A stretch of DNA of 45,403 nucleotides from Chitinophagaceae bacterium (GTDB lineage: Bacteria > Bacteroidota > Bacteroidia > Chitinophagales > Chitinophagaceae), in assembly GCA_023957155.1 (NCBI GenBank), contig JAMLHK010000021.1:1-45403 (forward strand), read 5' to 3'. The notes beneath the pieces were generated by a model. The model had not been told where the DNA came from. It made no database searches and saw only the letters and a list, made by a program, of their open reading frames with translations. Positions 41,205 through 45,403 of the stretch are shown here, piece by piece. Made by a program: the position numbers and the translations under genes. How positions within the stretch are numbered: the first letter of the stretch is position 1; every line of letters starts with the position of its first letter.

Positions 41205-41639
41205 ATGCCATCAAAGAAACAAAAAACATCAAAGGACCAGGAACAGCCTACTCTTTTTGAAAAGATAAGCGAAGCCGCTTCAGAACTGAAGACTGATATT
41301 GTTGCCGGGGCCACAGCAGTCACAGAAGCTGTTGCTGAAAAATTTACAGGAGTAAAAGGCGCTATCAGGAAAAAAATTTCCGGGAAAGTAAAACCGGTGA
41401 AGAAAGCGGTTAAAAAGGCAGAGAAAAAAATAGTGAAAGCAGAGAAAAAAGTAGTAAAGGCGGCAAAAAAAGCGGTGAAAACTGCAAAAAAAGCCAAACC
41501 CGCTGTCAGGAAGGTGGCTAAGAAGGTTGCCAGGGTGGCCAAAAAGGCAACCCTCCCTGCGAAAAAAGCGGTATCCAAAGTCGCCAAAAAATCGCCTGCC
41601 CGGAAAGCCGCTCCAAAGAAAAAAGGAGGGAGAAAATAA
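41205..41639 (+). CDS. histone H1-like Lys/Ala-rich DNA-binding protein
   Basis: 144 residues from the ATG at 41205; the upstream start at 41160 would add 15 residues. The N-terminal part (about 1-60: KISEAASELKTDIVAGATAVTEAVAEKFTGVKGAIRKKI) is a helical domain, and the rest is a highly basic tail of KK/KAVKKAxKK repeats ending in SPARKAAPKKKGGRK. This is the form of bacterial H1-like or AlgP-like proteins, which bind and condense DNA through the tail. Composition is repetitive, so homology is weak evidence; the call rests on charge and layout. It lies at the edge of the accessory islet that follows. Confidence 0.72.
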   Translation: MPSKKQKTSKDQEQPTLFEKISEAASELKTDIVAGATAVTEAVAEKFTGVKGAIRKKISGKVKPVKKAVKKAEKKIVKAEKKVVKAAKKAVKTAKKAKPAVRKVAKKVARVAKKATLPAKKAVSKVAKKSPARKAAPKKKGGRK

Positions 41640-41659
41640 AGCTCCTGTCAAGTGAGCTT
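41639..41659 (+). terminator. weak terminator after the H1-like gene
   Basis: AAGCTC (41639-41644) pairs with GAGCTT (41654-41659) over a 9-base loop and is followed by CTTCTTC. The stem is only six pairs and the T tract is impure, so function is uncertain. Confidence 0.35.
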
Positions 41660-41766
41660 CTTCTTCAGACCGATGATTTCCGGCACCGTTCCGGGGAGCC
41701 GGGAAAAGCAGTTTATTGCCGGAACCAGGCTGTTTTTCCTATTGCTGAATGAAAAGTACAGGTCAT

Positions 41767-42157
41767 CTAAAGCTGACGGGGAAAAGAGGTAATCCTTTTA
41801 TTTTTCCAAAGGATGCGCTCTTTCTGCTCATCGGAATAATCGTGGAGAACGCGGCTGAAATTTTCCGGCGGCAATAAACCAGGAGCTGTTGTCCTGCAAT
41901 AACGGGTATAGCCCAACAAGCTGCTCATCCGTAAGCGGCAAATACTTTTTATCAGCATAAGATTGAAATGTGCCTCCTTTCATTTTACGCGCCCGGTATC
42001 GGTAAGGGTCGTACAAATAAGCGGGCGTATAACCGCTTTTCCCTTCCCTGCCCGGCGATCCGGCATGGATTTCCCAACGGAGCGCAAATACATCTTCACG
42101 GCCTTTGAATAGCGAACGGAATAGCTGTAACTTTCTATCAATGTTTGGTTCTGACAA
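41767..42157 (-). pseudogene. TOTE conflict-system primase fragment, frameshifted remnant
   Basis: The frame from the ATG at 42157 (109 codons, MSEPNIDRKLQLFRSLFKGREDVFALRWEI) matches the N-terminal part of the archaeo-eukaryotic primase-like domain of TOTE conflict-system proteins, from memory of that family: LFKGREDVFALRWE, GKSGYTPAY, GTFQSYADKKYLPLTDEQL, YPLLQDNSSWFIAA. At FIAA the family continues ADFD..NW, but here the frame goes GKFQPRSPRLFR and stops. A second frame, ending at 41767, gives PENFSRVLHDYSDEQKERIL. A loop between LTDEQL and GLYPLL is also missing. Full-length proteins run to hundreds of residues with a helicase, so this is a relic. Confidence 0.7.
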
Positions 42158-42209
42158 ATTAGTAATTTGTTTTTAGCCTTAGTGTTTTAAAAGCCAATTG
42201 GTCAAAGGC

Positions 42210-42965
42210 TTAACCTGACACACCAAGGGAAAATTCTAAAAAATCATGCCCATTTGTATCCTTCACGAGTTGAATGTCGTCAGCAATTTCGTACAGGTAA
42301 CTATAAATACCATCATCTTTAATGTGGACAAACCTGCCGGGCTTATTAATTGTGACAGGGTACCTGGAGTAGTATTTTTCAAAGTAAGCCTTAGCTTCTG
42401 TTTGTTCAGCAGGAATAGCGTCAAGATTGATAACTCTATTGGTGTCATTAAACAGGTTATCTATGGTTAAAGTTTTTTCTTCTTTTGTCCTTTTCTTATC
42501 CCTGTTTAGTGTACGGTAGTGCGGTGCTTCTATCCGTGTTAAATAGCTGGCATGAGCCGGTAGGTCTTTGTTTACTTCCTGTATAAAATACACAGCAATA
42601 GCAACGTTTTCCCAAGGCTGGGAATTCTTTTCTAAATGTGTAATTACTGCAAATAGGCTAAGGGCATCCGCATCCAGCAGGTAGCTCAGCATCTCGTTAA
42701 CAGAGGCCGGAATAAACCCGATTTTCCTGCCTTGTAAATGCAAGGCGATGGCGCAGTCATCGTACTGATTCTCCGGTTCCCGTACCAATTCCAATAGATC
42801 ACCTTCTTTCATGCTGTCGAGCAGTTTCATTCCCTCATAATGGCGAAATCCGGCTACAAAACATTGCAACAGGTATATTTTCCTGAAATCTTTTGTGATT
42901 GAAACAGGAAGCTTACCGATGGCAATAGATGCGATTAATTGTTTTAAGAAGCCGGAACGATTCAT
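42210..42965 (-). CDS. HIRAN-domain protein
   Basis: 251 residues. Residues about 30-110 carry the HIRAN pattern: LQCFVAGFRHYEGMKLLDSMKEGDLLELVREPENQYDDCAIALHLQGRKIGFIPASVNEMLSYLLDADALSLFAVI. HIRAN domains bind single-stranded 3' DNA ends (as in HLTF) and in bacteria often lie in restriction, repair or phage-defence proteins. The C-terminal half (RTKEEKTLTIDNLFNDTNRVINLDAIPAEQTEAKAYFEKYYSRYPVTINKPG) is not recognised. It is the middle gene of the three on this strand, 52 bases before the TOTE remnant. Whether it was part of that system or simply shares the islet is open. Confidence 0.8.
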   Translation of the reverse strand: MNRSGFLKQLIASIAIGKLPVSITKDFRKIYLLQCFVAGFRHYEGMKLLDSMKEGDLLELVREPENQYDDCAIALHLQGRKIGFIPASVNEMLSYLLDADALSLFAVITHLEKNSQPWENVAIAVYFIQEVNKDLPAHASYLTRIEAPHYRTLNRDKKRTKEEKTLTIDNLFNDTNRVINLDAIPAEQTEAKAYFEKYYSRYPVTINKPGRFVHIKDDGIYSYLYEIADDIQLVKDTNGHDFLEFSLGVSG

Positions 42966-43105
42966 TGGCGATACTGTTTATACATTTCCGTTTAGGATGT
43001 GGATGGCTTAGCGCTGTTTTATCAGGTTCTAATATAATGTAATTTTCTGATGGTCTGCAGTAACAGGGCACAGTTCAATTTTCGCAGACAGCGTAGTAAT
43101 ATGAT

Positions 43106-43228
43106 AGATGCCCCGTGCTCCGCCCGGATGGGTAAGCCCGGCGAACAAACGGCTGTGCGGTGTTCTGTTTTAGTGCTATTGTTCAATATACGTTCACCGG
43201 CCAGGTCATGCCGAAGCACGAGGCATCT
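43106..43228. mobile_element. small inverted-repeat element between HIRAN gene and recombinase gene
   Basis: AGATGCCCCGTGCTCCG (43106-43122) and the reverse complement of 43212-43228 (AGATGCCTCGTGCTTCG) agree at 15 of 17 positions, defining a 123-base unit with no credible coding frame. It could be a MITE or one of the repeat families seen in this phylum. A CTGTA/TACAG pair follows at 43227-43242. The rest of the 306-base gap shows nothing else. Confidence 0.55.
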
Positions 43229-43271
43229 GTACTATGCTACAGATTCATACAAGCGCCAGGATGTCACTCAA

Positions 43272-44198
43272 CTATTTCAATGCCTTAAACATCTGCTCTA
43301 TACATTTTTTCTTTTGTTCTAAGTTGGGGTGTACGTATAAATTTAAGGTGGTGCTGATATTGGAATGCCCGAGGATAACACTCACTGTTTTATAATCGCA
43401 TTTACTTTCTATACACCTTGTAGCAAAGGAATGACGCAAGCCATGAAACTTTAGCTGAGGCATATCCAATGCCTGCATCATTTTTTTGTAATAGCTCCTG
43501 TATGTTCTCGGCTCGGTAGGTTTGGCATCGTTGGTCAATACATAAAAATTAGGATTCATTATTTTTTTGATGGGCTTCAGCATTTTTAATAAGTCCCGGC
43601 TAATAGGGATCTCGCGGATAGAGTTTTTTGTTTTGGGGGTATCCAGTATCAATTCTGTTTTCCGGATGCCTGCATCAATCATATAAATGCGTTGTATGGT
43701 GCGGCGGATATGGATAATGCCGTTTTCAATATCAATATCTTCCCAGGTAAGGGCGCATATCTCGCCTATCCGCATGCCTGCACTGAGGCAGATATAAATA
43801 CCCAGGTTGCGAAAGGTGAAATGCTCCTGTACATAGGTCATCAGCTTTTTCTGATGGGTGCGGCTTAATACTTCAATATTTTGCTTCTGTTGATGCGTGG
43901 GAAATTTTATATCCAGTGGCTGATATTCAATCCATTTGTTTTTGGCGCCGAACTTCAGCACCATTTTCAGGACAATTAAAATGTCTTTTACAGATTTCTG
44001 ACTAAGTCCCTCTTTCAGCTTTTGGAAGACGAAAGCTTGCAGTTCCGGTTCTTCTACATTGTAGTTACTGCCGAATGCAGGCGTGATGTGGTTTTCAATC
44101 AAAAGCATGTAAGCGGAAAAAGTTGATTTTTTTACATACAATTTTTTGTCGGTTTTCCAGGCTGAGATGGTCTCTTCAATTGTTTTTTGTTGTGTCAT
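43272..44198 (-). CDS. tyrosine recombinase/integrase
   Basis: 308 residues. A SAM-like N-terminal domain (about 1-100) leads into the catalytic domain with Arg143 (AGMRIGEICALTWEDID), the beta-hairpin Lys region (TPKTKNSIREIPI), HGLRHSFATR (His252, Arg255), His278 (LGHSNIS) and Tyr288 (TTLNLYVHPN), so all catalytic positions are kept. It cuts and joins DNA at specific sites, as phage integrases, transposons or DNA-inverting enzymes do. The gene diverges from the type I specificity gene starting about 100 bases away, an arrangement often seen in phase-variable type I R-M loci of this phylum. Confidence 0.92.
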   Translation of the reverse strand: MTQQKTIEETISAWKTDKKLYVKKSTFSAYMLLIENHITPAFGSNYNVEEPELQAFVFQKLKEGLSQKSVKDILIVLKMVLKFGAKNKWIEYQPLDIKFPTHQQKQNIEVLSRTHQKKLMTYVQEHFTFRNLGIYICLSAGMRIGEICALTWEDIDIENGIIHIRRTIQRIYMIDAGIRKTELILDTPKTKNSIREIPISRDLLKMLKPIKKIMNPNFYVLTNDAKPTEPRTYRSYYKKMMQALDMPQLKFHGLRHSFATRCIESKCDYKTVSVILGHSNISTTLNLYVHPNLEQKKKCIEQMFKALK

Positions 44199-44219
44199 GA
44201 TGTTTTGTTTGAGATTTAA

Positions 44220-44294
44220 AATCCAAAAGGTAAATGTTTACAAACAAGTCCGTTAGTATTTGAATTGGTGGCAAAAAAAATCCTCAATGAATGA
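44220..44294 (+). other. short in-frame tail of a lost gene ahead of hsdS
   Basis: Between a TAA at 44217 and a TGA at 44292 the same frame as hsdS reads NPKGKCLQTSPLVFELVAKKILNE, with plausible residue composition. It could be the last codons of an hsdM or other gene whose front half has been lost or moved. The identification is a guess; the observation of the open stretch is direct. Confidence 0.25.
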
Positions 44295-45403
44295 AGGAGA
44301 GATGAAGGAGCCAACGTTCCAAATTCTACAAAGCATATCCCCAATCTTAGATTTAATGGCTTTGAGGAAACGTGGGAACTGAAGAAGTTGGATGAGATAG
44401 GAGAAATAAACCCTACCGCTAAAAAGTTACCTAATAAATTTGTATATATAGATTTAGAAAGTGTTGTAAATGGAGAATTAGTTAAGGAACAAGAAATTAA
44501 CTTATATGAGGCTCCTAGCAGAGCACAGAGGCTTCTTGAAAGAAATGACATTTTATTTCAAATGGTAAGGCCGTATCAAAAAAATAACTTCTTTTTTGAT
44601 AGAATCGGAAGCTATGTGGCTTCTTCGGGGTATGCCCAATTAAGAACAGACGAAAACCCTAAGTTTGTCTATCACTATCTACATTTTCAAAAATTTGTAG
44701 ATAAGATAATCGAAAAATGTACCGGAACAAGCTACCCTGCAATTAATTCAACAGATTTTGCAAATACTATTATTGCAACCCCTTCTATTCCTGAGCAAGA
44801 AAAAATTGCATCTTTCCTTTCACTTATTGATGATAGGATAAGCGCCCAAAGCAAAATAATTGAGGGCTTGGTTGCATTAAAGGCTGTATTAACTAAGAAG
44901 ATATTTATTCAAGAATTACGGTTTAATGAATTTTCAGATGAGTGGGAAAAGAAGAAGTTGGGTGAGATTGGAGAAGTTGTAAACGGATTAACTTATAGTC
45001 CGAATGATATTGCCGAAAAAGGTGTGTTAGTACTTCGGTCTTCAAATATCCAAAATGGAAAGTTGACATTTGATGATAATGTATTTGTAGATGTAAATAG
45101 TTTTAATGCTGTTGTAGAAAACGACATCCTAATTTGTGTGAGAAACGGTAGTAAAAATTTAATTGGAAAAAATGTAATCATTAAAAAAGAAAATGAGGGA
45201 TTAGCATTTGGAGCATTCATGGCTGTATATAGAAGTCAATACAATAAATTTGTATCCCATTGGTTTGATTCAGAAGAATATAAAGAAGAAGTACATAAAA
45301 ATTTAGGGGCGACCATCAACTCAATAAATGGAAGTGATTTAAAAAAAATTTGAAGTGCCATTTCCTAAAGAAGAAGAGCAAGAAAAAATTGCCATATTTT
45401 TAT
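44295..45403 (+). pseudogene. hsdS: type I restriction specificity subunit HsdS, start-less and frameshifted, cut by window edge
   Basis: Two target-recognition domains and a central conserved helix are recognisable. The first begins IPNLRFNGFEETWELKKLDEIGEINPTA; the centre reads SIPEQEKIASFLSLIDDRISAQSKIIEGLVALKAVLTKKIF; the second begins NEFSDEWEKKKLGEIGEVVNGLTYSPNDIAEKG. Upstream, the frame opens only after a TGA at 44292 and has no ATG; the ATGs at 44287 and 44302 are in another frame. At 45341-45348 an A8 run shifts the frame to TGA; with seven A's it reads LKKFEVPFPKEEEQEKIAIFL, the usual end. The gene is AT-rich. As it stands it cannot be translated whole, so it is a silent copy or a relic. 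The shorter TTG start at 44388 would drop the first motif. Confidence 0.8.

Noticed and set aside
41201-41651. Two long frames opposite the H1-like gene
   Set aside because: They are Phe/Ala-rich mirrors of the Lys-rich tail; no start region or motif supports them.
43050-43322. 90-codon frame on the plus strand in the gap before the recombinase
   Set aside because: It runs through the inverted-repeat element and the end of the recombinase gene, and its composition is not protein-like.
1-45403. CRISPR array or rRNA genes
   Set aside because: No regularly spaced direct repeats and no ribosomal RNA signatures were seen.

Overview
The window reads as chromosome of a member of the Bacteroidota, most likely the family Chitinophagaceae. 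The evidence is a SusC/SusD pair, promoters of the Bacteroidota type (TTTG, about 19 bases, TAnnTTTG), many lipoproteins with short lipoboxes, GTPCH/PTPS pterin genes, and intergenic palindromes typical of this phylum. This placement is inferred from content; no search was run.

Layout. 1-410: a minus-strand tRNA-Asp transcription unit with its own promoter and terminator; its first tRNA copy is wrecked by two inserted hairpins. 555-1312: a DUF4342 protein and an amphipathic-helix lipoprotein. 1518-3649: a sugar/H+ symporter of the fucose-permease type with a ROK sugar kinase. 3683-8605: a signalling block with a NarL-type response regulator, its HisKA_3 kinase, a membrane protein, a small hypothetical protein, a 765-base gap rich in palindromes, and two more NarL-type regulators without a kinase. 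8649-13997: housekeeping metabolism (class IV aminotransferase, PnuC, two tandem 6-pyruvoyl-tetrahydropterin synthases, GTP cyclohydrolase I, FabD, a luciferase-like monooxygenase). 14109-17939: a 1276-residue lipoprotein fusing a DUF6807 domain, a PVC-type dehydrogenase, HEAT-like repeats and a haem c domain. 18042-19663: two surface lipoproteins. 19870-21060: an AT-rich unit with an endonuclease/phosphatase-like gene inside a perfect 15-base inverted repeat, resembling a mobile gene cassette. 21129-26492: SRPBCC protein, a small hypothetical, an esterase, an acyl-CoA ligase and a beta-lactamase-like hydrolase.

26976-38995 is the main catabolic locus: an AraC regulator, SusC, SusD, two TIM-barrel sugar isomerase/epimerases, and a 1119-residue ThuA / PQQ-type dehydrogenase / PKD / cytochrome c / C-terminal beta-domain fusion. 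Together they look like a system that binds and imports a glycan or glycoside, oxidises sugars at the cell surface or in the periplasm, and processes keto-sugars.

39185-41639 holds a PNPOx-like flavoprotein, an FAD amino-acid-oxidase-like enzyme, a small antisense ORF and a histone-H1-like protein. 41767-45403 is an accessory or defence islet: a broken fragment of a TOTE conflict-system primase, a free-standing HIRAN protein, a small inverted-repeat element, a tyrosine recombinase, and a divergent type I restriction specificity gene (hsdS) that has no usable in-frame start and carries a frameshift in an A8 run. The last pair looks like a silent hsdS cassette of an invertible type I R-M locus whose active part lies beyond the window.
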